This document shows, piece after piece, positions 42,168-50,738 of a DNA stretch of 64,000 nt. The translations under genes were made by a program, and so were the position numbers. The notes beneath the pieces are model-generated. The model ran no database searches. It was not told the DNA's origin and saw nothing but the letters and a program-made list of their open reading frames with translations. Within the stretch, counting starts at the first letter, position 1, and each line of letters starts with the position of its first letter. Origin of the DNA: Lachnospiraceae bacterium (GTDB lineage: Bacteria; Bacillota; Clostridia; Lachnospirales; Lachnospiraceae); assembly GCA_028689585.1 (NCBI GenBank), contig JAQVCW010000021.1, positions 1-64,000 of the forward strand, written 5' to 3'.

Positions 42168-43289
42168 TTAATTTCTTCTTTTTTTTACCAGATAATTCAG
42201 GATTCCACCCACGGCAATAATCACCAGCGCAATGATCAGCACCTTTTTCGCTGCTTCCTGGGGGATGTTTTCGGTTGCTCCCACGGTATCGGAATAAAAA
42301 GTCAGGGCATACTCAATCTCCACCGGTTCTCCCATGGCGGTAGTATCCGCAATTACATTTACAGGCTCATCCAGTGCGGTAATCGGGATGGTAAAGGTGG
42401 AATTGCTTCCGTCCGTAGTCTCATTCCGATAAGTCTCACCGCCCACGATCATGTAATCGTAATAGACGCTGCTCCATAAGAGCTTCGCGTAGCCTTTTCC
42501 ATTCCGCACGTACAGCCAGGTAGGTGATGTGACGCTGGCTCTCTCACTCCCGCCGGTCATGCTTACCTCGATGGAATATTCCCCATCGTCCTCTTCCATG
42601 CTGACCGGTTTTGCTTGTGCCTGCACAGAAGCTTCCGTTTCTTCTTCCGCCGCTTCTCCTGCCAGTTCTGCCTTAGTATCCGTTCCCTTTGTCTTGTCGT
42701 ACAGCTTAATGGCCTTTTCAATCCGGTCATAATCCGGAATGGCAAAAGAAAATGCCTCCTGAGGAAGGGACGATGCATCGAAAAGAAGCTTTCTGTCATA
42801 CCACTTTTCCCGCTTTTTGCTGAAAGCTGCGCAGTCAGTCTCCTGATTCAGCGCTGACACCGGTATCGTAAATACCGTACCTTCTTCCTGTTCTTCCATC
42901 GGAAGATAATCCTCCAGCGGGGCTGCTGCCGCTCCGCCGGCCGTGCCCGGGTACGCATAGAGATAACTGCTGCTGTCCATGGTCAGAACCGCCTGCATCG
43001 TGCCATCCTTCACGGTGAGCCGTGCGCTCTGTATCCGAAAGAAAGAAGACGAGCTCTCTACTTTTACCTCATAAGTGCCATCCTGAATATCCGCCGCATA
43101 AATCGGTGTCATTCCGTATTTTCCGATGGCTTTCTCCGAAGAAGAGGAAGCGGCCTGGTCATATCCGGGAGCCGCGTAAGTTATCATCTGGGGCAATACA
43201 GTCTCCCCGCCAGATACCATCTGCCACAAAAGCACTGCCGCGCCAAGAGGTGCCAAACAATGAAGCCATTTCCTGTATCGGTTTTTCAC
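42168..43289 (-). CDS. Membrane-anchored surface protein with two repeated beta domains (NEAT-like?)
   Basis: The start is the GTG at 43289 (VKNRYRKWL), seven bases after GGTGGGAG; 373 residues. Signal segment about 8-27, domain 1 about 68-185, a low-complexity acidic linker, domain 2 about 233-335, and a C-terminal helix (348-367) followed by KKRRN. Domain 1 has DGTYEVKV, ARLTVKDGTMQAVLTM, SSYLYAYPG, TIPVSAL and EKWYDRKL; domain 2 repeats DGEYSIEV, LYVRNGKGYAKLL, YYDYMIVGG, TIPITAL. The pattern recalls NEAT haem-binding domains, but I cannot confirm this. The same domain type ends the secreted chelatase, so both probably bind the same ligand at the surface. Last gene of the cbiL operon. Confidence 0.65.
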   Translation of the reverse strand: MKNRYRKWLHCLAPLGAAVLLWQMVSGGETVLPQMITYAAPGYDQAASSSSEKAIGKYGMTPIYAADIQDGTYEVKVESSSSFFRIQSARLTVKDGTMQAVLTMDSSSYLYAYPGTAGGAAAAPLEDYLPMEEQEEGTVFTIPVSALNQETDCAAFSKKREKWYDRKLLFDASSLPQEAFSFAIPDYDRIEKAIKLYDKTKGTDTKAELAGEAAEEETEASVQAQAKPVSMEEDDGEYSIEVSMTGGSERASVTSPTWLYVRNGKGYAKLLWSSVYYDYMIVGGETYRNETTDGSNSTFTIPITALDEPVNVIADTTAMGEPVEIEYALTFYSDTVGATENIPQEAAKKVLIIALVIIAVGGILNYLVKKRRN

Positions 43290-43321
43290 AATCTTTCTCC
43301 CACCTTCCCCTGTACGTCGGT

Positions 43322-43362
43322 CTGTTCTAAATTTATCCTCGCCAAATGAACTGATGCTGCGT
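43322..43362. repeat. Intergenic palindromic repeat, right-half copy
   Basis: TAAATTTATCCTCGCCAAATGAACTGATGCTGCGTGTCAGG keeps the right arm and tail of the family; the left arm is degraded. It lies between the ABC-2 permease and surface-protein genes. Confidence 0.5.
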
Positions 43363-43407
43363 GTCAGGATTTCATAAAAAACCTGACACAATTCCGCAGA
43401 TTTATTT

Positions 43408-44139
43408 TCACAGATTTTTCTTTTTATAAATGAACAAAAAAGCAATGCAGGAAAATACCGCCAGGTATGCCAGCAATATCAGATAACCGGTCATCCCCGG
43501 CTGCTCTCCTGCGGAAATGCTCCTGATCATTCCGCTGGCCTGTGACAGCGGCAGTATGGAAACTGCCTGCCGAAAACCGCCCGGCATCTGGTCTGTGGAA
43601 AAAAAGGTGTTGCACAGAAAAGACATCGGCATAATGATATAGGAAGAAAATCTCGGTGCATCCGTATAGCTTTTTGCCAGAAACGACATCACCAGGGCAA
43701 TCGTAGAAAATACGGTGCCATTCAGGAACATGATCAGAAAGGACCAGCCATTAAAGATCAGCCCGGTGCGGATTGGCAGTGTCAAAAGCAGGATAATGCT
43801 GCCCGCATAGAACCCTCTCAGGCTGCCTCCGATGATCTGCCCCAGAATAAACTGCCAGAGAGGAGTCGGTGAAACCATGACCTGATCCAGCGCTTTCTCA
43901 TAGAGTCTTTGAACGCTCATGTTCTGGGCCACTGCGCTGAAGCTTCCCGTCATAGTGGACATCGCCACGATGCCGGGGATCAGAAAATTCAGATAAGGCT
44001 CTCCATGAGATGTGGTCTGAATCCCCATGCCGAAGATGATCAGGTACATAAGAGGTGAAATCATGGCTGCAATGGTTATCTTATAAAAATCCCGTTTGAA
44101 CTCTGTCCATTTTTCCCACAGTACTGTAATAATTCCCAT
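43408..44139 (-). CDS. ABC-2 type transporter permease
   Basis: The 243-residue protein has six membrane helices in the ABC-2 arrangement (FYKITIAAMISPLMYLIIFG, GIVAMSTMTGSF, QFILGQIIGG, LSQASGMIR). It begins within an N-terminal amphipathic helix and contains the usual central loop before helix 3 (YEKALDQVMVSPTPLW). With the ATPase encoded 45 bp upstream it forms a DrrAB-like transporter, more often exporters than importers. The setting between cbiL and a tetrapyrrole-type surface protein suggests a cargo linked to corrinoid metabolism, but this is inference only. Confidence 0.88.
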   Translation of the reverse strand: MGIITVLWEKWTEFKRDFYKITIAAMISPLMYLIIFGMGIQTTSHGEPYLNFLIPGIVAMSTMTGSFSAVAQNMSVQRLYEKALDQVMVSPTPLWQFILGQIIGGSLRGFYAGSIILLLTLPIRTGLIFNGWSFLIMFLNGTVFSTIALVMSFLAKSYTDAPRFSSYIIMPMSFLCNTFFSTDQMPGGFRQAVSILPLSQASGMIRSISAGEQPGMTGYLILLAYLAVFSCIAFLFIYKKKNL

Positions 44140-44156
44140 TTTTTCTTTCTCCTCTT

Positions 44157-44181
44157 TTGAACATCAGACCATCCAAAATCT
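44157..44181. repeat. Intergenic palindromic repeat, short left-arm copy
   Basis: TTGAACATCAGACCATCCAAAATC matches the left end of the TCAGCCCA family in the ATPase-permease gap. Only one arm is visible. Confidence 0.4.
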
Positions 44182-44184
44182 TCC

Positions 44185-45027
44185 CTACTTTTTTTGAAAC
44201 TGCTTTCCGATCCGCTCTACAAACACATCCTCCAGGGTGGAATTACGCAGCACCGCACTGCTGTCCGATTTGGACAGATAGGCTATTGCCTCCTCCCGGT
44301 CCATGAAATAATGTGTATTTAACGTCTCCCGGTCCGTCTCATCCACCGCATATCTGCCCAGTGTCCGGATCAGTTTATCCGGTGTATCCACAATATCCAG
44401 CTTTCCCTGATCGATCAATGCCACCCGGTCACACAGCGCCTGTGCCTCATCGATATAATGAGTGGTCAGCAGTATTGTGAGCCCCCGGGTGCGCATCTGC
44501 CTCAGCAGATTCCACATCTGCCGCCGGGCAATGGCATCCATTCCGGCAGTTGGTTCATCCAGAAGCATAATCTCCGGCTCGATCAAAAGACCTCTGCAGA
44601 TCATCAGCTTCCGCTTCATTCCGCCGGACAGATGACGCACAATCCGGTTTTGATATTCTGAAAGCCCCGCAAAAGAGAATAACTGTTCCGTGCGCTCTCT
44701 GATTTTCTTTTTCGGAAGGAAGTATAATCTTCCCTGATACTCCATGACCTCGTTCATGGTCATGTCCTGACGCATGGAATATTCCTGCGTGATCACGCTC
44801 AGCTTTCTTTTCTCTGCAGATGCCTTCCGGTCCAGTTTCTTTCCATCCACCAGGATCTCACCTTCTGTCGGCAGCAGCACTGTAGACATCATGCTGATGG
44901 TAGTGGATTTTCCGGCTCCGTTCGGCCCCAGCAGTCCGAAAAACTCCCCTGTCTCAATCCGCAGATTCAGATGATCTACCGCAGTAAAATTATTAAATTT
45001 CTTTGTCAGATTCCTGGTTTCAATCAT
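44185..45027 (-). CDS. ABC-2 type transporter ATP-binding protein (DrrA-like)
   Basis: The 280-residue ATPase has Walker A GPNGAGKSTT, Q-loop VITQEYSM, signature HLSGGMKRKLMICRGL, Walker B IMLLDEPTAGMD and TTHYIDEAQALCDRVALI. A C-terminal extension of about 60 residues (EERIGKQF end) is typical of the DrrA/CcmA group. Start and the cbiL stop overlap as ATGA, indicating coupled translation with cbiL. It energises the permease at 43408. Confidence 0.92.
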   Translation of the reverse strand: MIETRNLTKKFNNFTAVDHLNLRIETGEFFGLLGPNGAGKSTTISMMSTVLLPTEGEILVDGKKLDRKASAEKRKLSVITQEYSMRQDMTMNEVMEYQGRLYFLPKKKIRERTEQLFSFAGLSEYQNRIVRHLSGGMKRKLMICRGLLIEPEIMLLDEPTAGMDAIARRQMWNLLRQMRTRGLTILLTTHYIDEAQALCDRVALIDQGKLDIVDTPDKLIRTLGRYAVDETDRETLNTHYFMDREEAIAYLSKSDSSAVLRNSTLEDVFVERIGKQFQKK

Positions 45028-45719
45028 TCCCGGCTTCTCTTTTCCTTTGCTATGACCAGAGAAAAGTACCCGGCATCATCCGGAATTTCCTCCACACTTC
45101 GGTAGATCATCTCATCCGGCATTCCGCAGTTTTCCACCACGGCAACCTCTCTGTTGCTCTTGGCCAGCAGTGCCTTGGTTTTCTTCATATGACTGGCGGA
45201 TTTCATCAGCACATAATTTCCCGGCTGATCCAGTTTTTCATCTCCCTTGTGAACTGCCGGTATAATATGAAGCGCTTCGTCCCATTCCACCAGCGGCATA
45301 TTCAGTCTTGCGGCAGCCGCGCTGAAAGAACTGATCCCGTTGATCAACTGGGTCTGATAACCGTCCTCTTCCAGAATTGCCTGAAGGTAGGTGAAGGTAC
45401 AGTAAATCGTAGAGTCTCCCAGCGTAAGATAAACCACATTTTTCCCCTGATCCAGGTACTCTTCGATCAGTCTGGCGCCTTTCCGGTGATTTTCTTCCAT
45501 CACTTTCCGGTCACGCACCATGGGCATGTAAATTGGGAATATATTTTTTTCAGCCAGTTCCGGAACCGCCTGTACTGCGATCTGATATGCCACTGCCTCC
45601 CTGGGATCTTTCCCCGGAACCGCAAAGACCTCGTTTTCCTTTACCAATGCCACCGCCTTCAGCGTCATCTGCTCCGGATCTCCCGGTCCTACCCCTACTC
45701 CGTATGCTATTCCTCTCAT
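45024..45719 (-). CDS. cbiL: CbiL/CobI precorrin-2 (cobalt-factor II) C20-methyltransferase
   Basis: The start is the ATG at 45719 (MRGIAYGVGVGPGDPEQ) after GGAGAG; 231 residues. It methylates C20 of the corrin precursor using S-adenosylmethionine. Family motifs are GVGVGPGDPEQMTLKAV, VVYLTLGDSTIYCTFTYL and SSFSAAAARL. It uses the product of CbiK as substrate, consistent with the two CbiK-like genes nearby. The rest of the cobalamin pathway is not in the window. It is the first gene of an operon with an ABC-2 transporter and a surface protein. Confidence 0.92.
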   Translation of the reverse strand: MRGIAYGVGVGPGDPEQMTLKAVALVKENEVFAVPGKDPREAVAYQIAVQAVPELAEKNIFPIYMPMVRDRKVMEENHRKGARLIEEYLDQGKNVVYLTLGDSTIYCTFTYLQAILEEDGYQTQLINGISSFSAAAARLNMPLVEWDEALHIIPAVHKGDEKLDQPGNYVLMKSASHMKKTKALLAKSNREVAVVENCGMPDEMIYRSVEEIPDDAGYFSLVIAKEKRSRE

Positions 45720-45756
45720 TTTCTTCTCTCCTTTTTCCTTTGAACGTCTCTTCAAA

Positions 45757-45807
45757 AGCAAAAAAATACCCTTATCTTTTCCATGAACGGCAAAAATAAA
45801 GGTATCT
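45757..45807 (-). terminator. Terminator hairpin in the cbiL leader, possible attenuator
   Basis: On the minus strand GATACCTTTAT pairs with ATAAGGGTATT and is followed by seven T residues, about 40 bases before the cbiL start and about 90 bases after the promoter at 45899-45927. It lies between promoter and gene, so it must be read through or regulated. A second hairpin (GCGCGAAGCGC) lies just upstream. I see no cobalamin-riboswitch motifs here. Confidence 0.75.
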
Positions 45808-45898
45808 TAACGTGCGCTTCGCGCTGCTTAATCTATACATTTTTATAAACCGCATAAATATAAAATTTCAACCTGCTTTCTTCCCTGTCAGCGCTACA

Positions 45899-45927
45899 AT
45901 TCTAACATTGTCCGAAAGCACTGTCAA
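45899..45927 (-). promoter_or_regulatory. Sigma-A promoter of the cbiL operon
   Basis: TTGACA (45922-45927) and TAGAAT (45899-45904) on the minus strand with a 17-base spacer: a near-consensus promoter. Confidence 0.85.
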
Positions 45928-45994
45928 GGCGTAAACTCATCTATTCTATTTGTCAGGTTACCAGGTTACCATTCACGGCCAATTTACAGTGACA

Positions 45995-47494
45995 TCAATA
46001 GATGATGATCGGATATCCGCCCTCTATCGTATTATAAATCAGCGCCGCCTGATCCGGCGGTAAATTAATACAGCCGTGGCTTCCATTTGTTCTATAAGTC
46101 TCACCGCCGAAGGCCGTCTGCCAGCTTGCATCATGCAGTCCCTGCCCATATACAAACGGCATCCAGTAATTCACTTTGGTATCGTATCCATAGACATCGC
46201 TGGTCAGGTTGAACGGACTCGCCTTATATGCGATTGGCCAGGCTCCTGTCAGCGTCTCCCGTTCTTTTGTGGGAAGACCGCTGATGATAGCCGTTTCCGT
46301 AACCAGCCCGCCATCCTTATATAACCACAAATGCTGCTGTGACAGACTGACTTCGATGTAGCATCCATTCAGGTCATCTGTTCCGTTTCTGGAATAGCCG
46401 GCGTGTTCATAGACCGGATCTCTGCGAATCGCCATGCCGCTCTCCAAATCCGTGCGGAGCTGTTCAAATTCTGCATCCTGATTGATCTGATAGCCGTATT
46501 CGTTATTGCTGATCTCCACGGTCTGACCGCCCGTCGTCACAAAACTGCGCGGGGCATAAATGGTATTGTAGCGGGTGCTTAGATCTTCTATGTAGGCCCA
46601 GGGCTTGTCCGTATCAATCTGAACTGTATCATCTGAGATGATCAGCCAGGAGCAGATAGTGTCCGAATCGATGGTCTCCGTGGCAGCTCCCAGCGTGTAG
46701 GTAATGGAAGTGTTCTTGTACTTCTCCAGGCTCTGATTCAGCCCCTGCACCTTTGTATTCAGCTCTTCTGATTCTGCGGTGACCACGGCCGGCACATAGA
46801 CATTCCGGTTCACTTCCATGATCACATTTGCTCCCAGAAGCTCTTCTTTAAAGTTCTCGTCCAGAGACTGCTCCACGTACTGCTTCAGCTTGTCCATGTC
46901 GATCCGGTTCCCCTGTATATCATTTACAATGACAAATTTGCCCTGCTCCTCACTGTACTCCATATACGCGCTCACAGAATCAAACCGCTCCGAATCAATT
47001 TTAAAATGATCCACCGTCAATGCCGCGGAAAATACTGCATCATCCTTTTGGATCTGATAGGGTACTATTTCATTCAGACCCTGCGACATCTGCTTTCCAT
47101 TCTTCCGGTTCTGCTCCCTCAACTGCTCAAGAGACTGCTCCAGTGCTTCCTGATCCAGGGAATATCCCAGTTGGCTGAGCTTCGTTTCATAAACCCGCTC
47201 CCCGTCCTCATAAAAAATGATCTTTTTATCTCCAAATGCCTTTGTGATTCTCTTTGCCGCCTGACTCGGTGTCTGTCTGGATATTTCCTTTCCATAGACC
47301 GATACATGGAGGCCGATCATATTTCTGACCGTCTGATATCCGTAAACACCCAGCCCAGCCAGCAGCAAAAGAAGGATTCCTATTCCTGCCCGAAACAGTA
47401 TCTTTTTTCTTTTTTTCTTTCGTTCTATTTCCTTTTTCCGCTCTTTTTCCTTTTCTGCCTGCCACTCTCTGGCACGCACTCTTGTCATATCCAT
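45995..47494 (-). CDS. L,D-transpeptidase (YkuD) with peptidoglycan-binding domains
   Basis: The 499-residue protein has a basic cytoplasmic start rich in K, E and R, one membrane helix (about 32-53) and an extracellular part with PG_binding_4-like modules (about 60-330, including YEDGERVYETKLSQLGYSLD). The C-terminal YkuD domain (about 370-499) ends with TNGSHGCINLP, the SHGCxN active-site motif with catalytic Cys. It makes 3-3 cross-links in peptidoglycan or anchors proteins. Probably monocistronic: it is bracketed by the promoter of the cbiL operon downstream and an AT-rich gap upstream. Confidence 0.95.
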   Translation of the reverse strand: MDMTRVRAREWQAEKEKERKKEIERKKKRKKILFRAGIGILLLLLAGLGVYGYQTVRNMIGLHVSVYGKEISRQTPSQAAKRITKAFGDKKIIFYEDGERVYETKLSQLGYSLDQEALEQSLEQLREQNRKNGKQMSQGLNEIVPYQIQKDDAVFSAALTVDHFKIDSERFDSVSAYMEYSEEQGKFVIVNDIQGNRIDMDKLKQYVEQSLDENFKEELLGANVIMEVNRNVYVPAVVTAESEELNTKVQGLNQSLEKYKNTSITYTLGAATETIDSDTICSWLIISDDTVQIDTDKPWAYIEDLSTRYNTIYAPRSFVTTGGQTVEISNNEYGYQINQDAEFEQLRTDLESGMAIRRDPVYEHAGYSRNGTDDLNGCYIEVSLSQQHLWLYKDGGLVTETAIISGLPTKERETLTGAWPIAYKASPFNLTSDVYGYDTKVNYWMPFVYGQGLHDASWQTAFGGETYRTNGSHGCINLPPDQAALIYNTIEGGYPIIIY

Positions 47495-47576
47495 CTATCT
47501 TTGCTCCTTACAAATATTCATTGGTCAAAGACAGTATACAATATCCCCGCCGAATCTACTATACAGTTAAGAAAAT

Positions 47577-50540
47577 TTAAGAAATTTCGTCTCTGTAAAA
47601 TGTATATTGATTTCTTCCGTTTTCCTTGGAAGCATACAGCGCCTGATCCGCACACTCAAGTAAATGCCCATATTCATTCCCGGCATATTTGGTACATGCC
47701 ACACCGCAGCTACAGGTAATACGGACTACATCCGCTCCATTGGAATAATCCGTCCGCAGCTTTTCCATCATCCATTCCAGTTTTCCCCGAAGTGTTTCCA
47801 TTGGAATATTCTTCACCAGCACACAGAATTCATCTCCTCCAAAACGGGAAATCACATCATAATTAGAAAAGATAATCCGCAGCTTATCTGCAGCTTCGCA
47901 GATCGCCCGATCTCCGGTGAGATGCCCCAGGGTATCATTCACCGACTTGAAATGATCCAGATCAATAAACAGCAGCGCATGATTGGAGCCCGGCTGCGCC
48001 TGCAGCACCTCTTTTACAATCCGGACGAACGCTTCCTTATTATACAGTCCGGTCAACGGATCGATTTTCGCCCGTTCAATCAGGCGTTCCCGCTCCTTTA
48101 CGATCTCATCCACATTTCGGATCAGACCGATGACCGAAGCAATCTCTCCATTTTCTCCCAGAATGGGATGCTGCTGGACTTCACACCATACCGGCGCTCC
48201 CGCCTGTCTGCATTCCAGCCTCAGGGTTGTGGTGACTGACTCTTTCTTTACCAGCATTTTCTTCGTATCCTGATGAAGCTGCTTTGCTTCTTCACGGCTG
48301 GTCTTCCACATCTCGTCCAACCCCTCCGGTTTGCCCACCTCATACCGATCCGGCAGTGTCCAGCCCAGTTTTTCCTGAAACCTGGACGATGTGTGGATCT
48401 GATTGGTCTGACAGTTTACTTCATAAAAAATTTCATCCACCGCTCCCAGAATTAATTCTGTTCTCCGGTTCTCGATCCGCAGCCGTTCCAGCAGTTTTTT
48501 CTGCTCTGTCATATCCATGATAACGCAGTATAATTCCCTTTCTCCGTTGATCAACTGTCCCAAAGTACAGTTAAACAGCGCCGAAATGTATTTTCCATCT
48601 TTTTTCAGTACCCGTACCTCCAGGGAAAGCTCCGGCTTTTCCGAGGCAATGGCATCCTTGATAACAGGAAGATCCTCCTTATGCACATAGGCAAGATAAG
48701 AACCATTTTCACTTTTTTCAAATTCTTCCCGGCTGCATCCGATCATTCCCAGAAAACCATCATTCGCATAGGTGATTTTCATTCCCTCGTCCGGCTTCAG
48801 CACGATCACACCGCCCTTTATATTGTTCGTGATATGACGGAGTTTGGTTTCATTTTCTTTAATGGCCTGACGCACCTTCCTCCCTGACCGGTTTAAAAAG
48901 AAAATGGTCACCATCACTGCCAGAAAAACAAATCCGGCAAAAAGCAGCGGAAAACGATACTGATAAATAAAATCTGAAATGTTGTACTGATAACGGGCCG
49001 CCTGCATGTAGTCACTGATGTACCTTTCTGTATCGCTGTCCGAAATCTGCCGGATGGCTTTATTCAGAATTGAACTCAGAATTTCCTCTTCTGCGCTCTC
49101 CTTCGCAGCGATTTTAAAACAGATCTTTCCCGTCAGGGCTTCTGCCGGCAAAATTTTCAAGTCCTGATTGCAGGGTGCCGCCAGCAGATTTTCCAGGGAA
49201 TAGCGGTCCTCCAGCATCATATCCGCATCACCGCTGCGCACTTTGTCCAGGCAGTCGGCCATAGAACTGCAGCGTATGAATGTAAATTCCGGATAGAACT
49301 GTTTCCAGGCCGAAATCTGTGCATCCGCCGCACTGATCACAGCCACCTTCATTGGAAGCGAAGAATCAAATACCGTGTCCGTCTGTCCTACAAAATATTT
49401 GGAGACCGTCAAATAGGGATCCGTATAATTACTGTTATGAAGACTTATCGTTTCATCATTTTCCGCTCCTGCAATCAGTGTAATGCCCTGCTCCTGATAA
49501 AACTTCTCACTGCCTCCGCCCTCCGGAACGGCCTCGTAAGAAAATTTCAAGCCCGAGATTTCAGAAATCTTTTCTAAAATGGCCCGGTCCACTCCGTCAA
49601 TCAGCCCGGTTTTCCCATCCACATAAGAAAATGGAGCATAATTCGAAGCACAGGCAGTCTTTAACGTGCCGCACTGTGCGATATAATCCAGTTCCTCTCT
49701 GGAATAGGGCAGTTTGATGAAATCCGAAAAATACCGGCTGCTCAGTTCTCCCTGGAATTGCGGATGATTGGACGTGAGCTTGTCGATCACCTGGTTTACC
49801 TCTCCCCGCAGATCATTTCCCCGCTCACTGAACATATAATAGAAGGAAGCCGCACCAAAACGGGCCAGCAGCTTCATGGAAGCCGTCTTGACCATCATAT
49901 TGGCCACAATGGCATCCACCTCACCGGAATTCAGCGCAGCCACCAGAGCCGGTGTATCCTTATAATAGGACAGCTCCACTGAAAATCCATTCCTGGTTTC
50001 ATATTCCTTGAAATCATCCAAAAAAACCAGCGTTTCTACGCAGCCCACCTTCCTGCCGTTAAAGGCAGAGTAATCCTCATAAGTCAGAGTATCATTTGTG
50101 CTCAAAGTCAAAAGGGAGCCGTATTCCGTACCGATTGGGAAAGAATCAAAGGTATATAGTTCGTCCCGCTCCGGCGTATGCTGGGCCGGTGCCAACAGGT
50201 CAATTTTATTTTCAGACAGCGCATCCAGTGCCGACACCCAACTGGAATAGGGCACATACTGGTAGTTCCACCCTGCATGAGCGGCAACTGCGTCCGTATA
50301 ATCTGCGCCATACCCTGTCACCGTTCCATCAGCAGCAATGTCAAAAAAACCGTTCAGCGGAAAGCAGCCGATCCTCACAGTCCGCTCATCCGAAGCCTGA
50401 ACCGTTTTTACTTGTATCATAAGGCTGAGTGCCAGAACCAGAAACAGCACTGCATGTTTCAGCATACGTTTCCCATCTGACGCTCGCATTTTCCCCTGTT
50501 TCTTTTTTCTTTCCGGATTTTTCCCCACACAGTATCTCAT
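47577..50540 (-). CDS. Ligand-sensing diguanylate cyclase: two SBP_bac_3 domains, PAS, GGDEF
   Basis: The start is the ATG at 50540 (MRYCVGKNPERKK), eight bases after GGAGG; 987 residues. A signal-anchor helix is followed by two tandem amino-acid-binding-protein-like (SBP family 3) domains outside the cell (about 45-270 and 275-525: RTVRIGCFPLNGFF; LKTACASNYAPFSYVDG), a membrane helix (FPLLFAGFVFLAVMVTIFFL), two PAS domains and a GGDEF domain with RFGGDEF and DPLTGLYN. It should make c-di-GMP in response to a small ligand such as an amino acid. No phosphodiesterase domain is fused; the HD-GYP protein at 14727 could oppose it. Confidence 0.93.
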   Translation of the reverse strand: MRYCVGKNPERKKKQGKMRASDGKRMLKHAVLFLVLALSLMIQVKTVQASDERTVRIGCFPLNGFFDIAADGTVTGYGADYTDAVAAHAGWNYQYVPYSSWVSALDALSENKIDLLAPAQHTPERDELYTFDSFPIGTEYGSLLTLSTNDTLTYEDYSAFNGRKVGCVETLVFLDDFKEYETRNGFSVELSYYKDTPALVAALNSGEVDAIVANMMVKTASMKLLARFGAASFYYMFSERGNDLRGEVNQVIDKLTSNHPQFQGELSSRYFSDFIKLPYSREELDYIAQCGTLKTACASNYAPFSYVDGKTGLIDGVDRAILEKISEISGLKFSYEAVPEGGGSEKFYQEQGITLIAGAENDETISLHNSNYTDPYLTVSKYFVGQTDTVFDSSLPMKVAVISAADAQISAWKQFYPEFTFIRCSSMADCLDKVRSGDADMMLEDRYSLENLLAAPCNQDLKILPAEALTGKICFKIAAKESAEEEILSSILNKAIRQISDSDTERYISDYMQAARYQYNISDFIYQYRFPLLFAGFVFLAVMVTIFFLNRSGRKVRQAIKENETKLRHITNNIKGGVIVLKPDEGMKITYANDGFLGMIGCSREEFEKSENGSYLAYVHKEDLPVIKDAIASEKPELSLEVRVLKKDGKYISALFNCTLGQLINGERELYCVIMDMTEQKKLLERLRIENRRTELILGAVDEIFYEVNCQTNQIHTSSRFQEKLGWTLPDRYEVGKPEGLDEMWKTSREEAKQLHQDTKKMLVKKESVTTTLRLECRQAGAPVWCEVQQHPILGENGEIASVIGLIRNVDEIVKERERLIERAKIDPLTGLYNKEAFVRIVKEVLQAQPGSNHALLFIDLDHFKSVNDTLGHLTGDRAICEAADKLRIIFSNYDVISRFGGDEFCVLVKNIPMETLRGKLEWMMEKLRTDYSNGADVVRITCSCGVACTKYAGNEYGHLLECADQALYASKENGRNQYTFYRDEIS

Positions 50541-50562
50541 AAAGCCTTCCTCCGTGTATGAA

Positions 50563-50590
50563 CACATCAGCCCATCTTAAACAGCACAAA
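50563..50590. repeat. Intergenic palindromic repeat, left-arm copy
   Basis: GAACACATCAGCCCATCTTAAACAGCAC just upstream of the diguanylate cyclase gene matches the left arm of the TCAGCCCA family; the right arm is missing. Confidence 0.5.
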
Positions 50591-50738
50591 AGCCCTGATG
50601 ATAAACATCAAGGCTCATTCTCAGCTCCCAGCGTCTGACTGCATAATTCACAGCCGCTTCACTTATCATAGATTCCTCAACAGATTATGTAATCATATTA
50701 TACAGCAATATGTATTGAGAATCCAGTTTTTCGGCAAT

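Noticed and set aside
45719-45995. A second cobalamin riboswitch before cbiL
   Set aside because: The conserved blocks (AGGTG.AAATCC, GCCACTG-like, GACCTGCC) are absent and the leader is too short.
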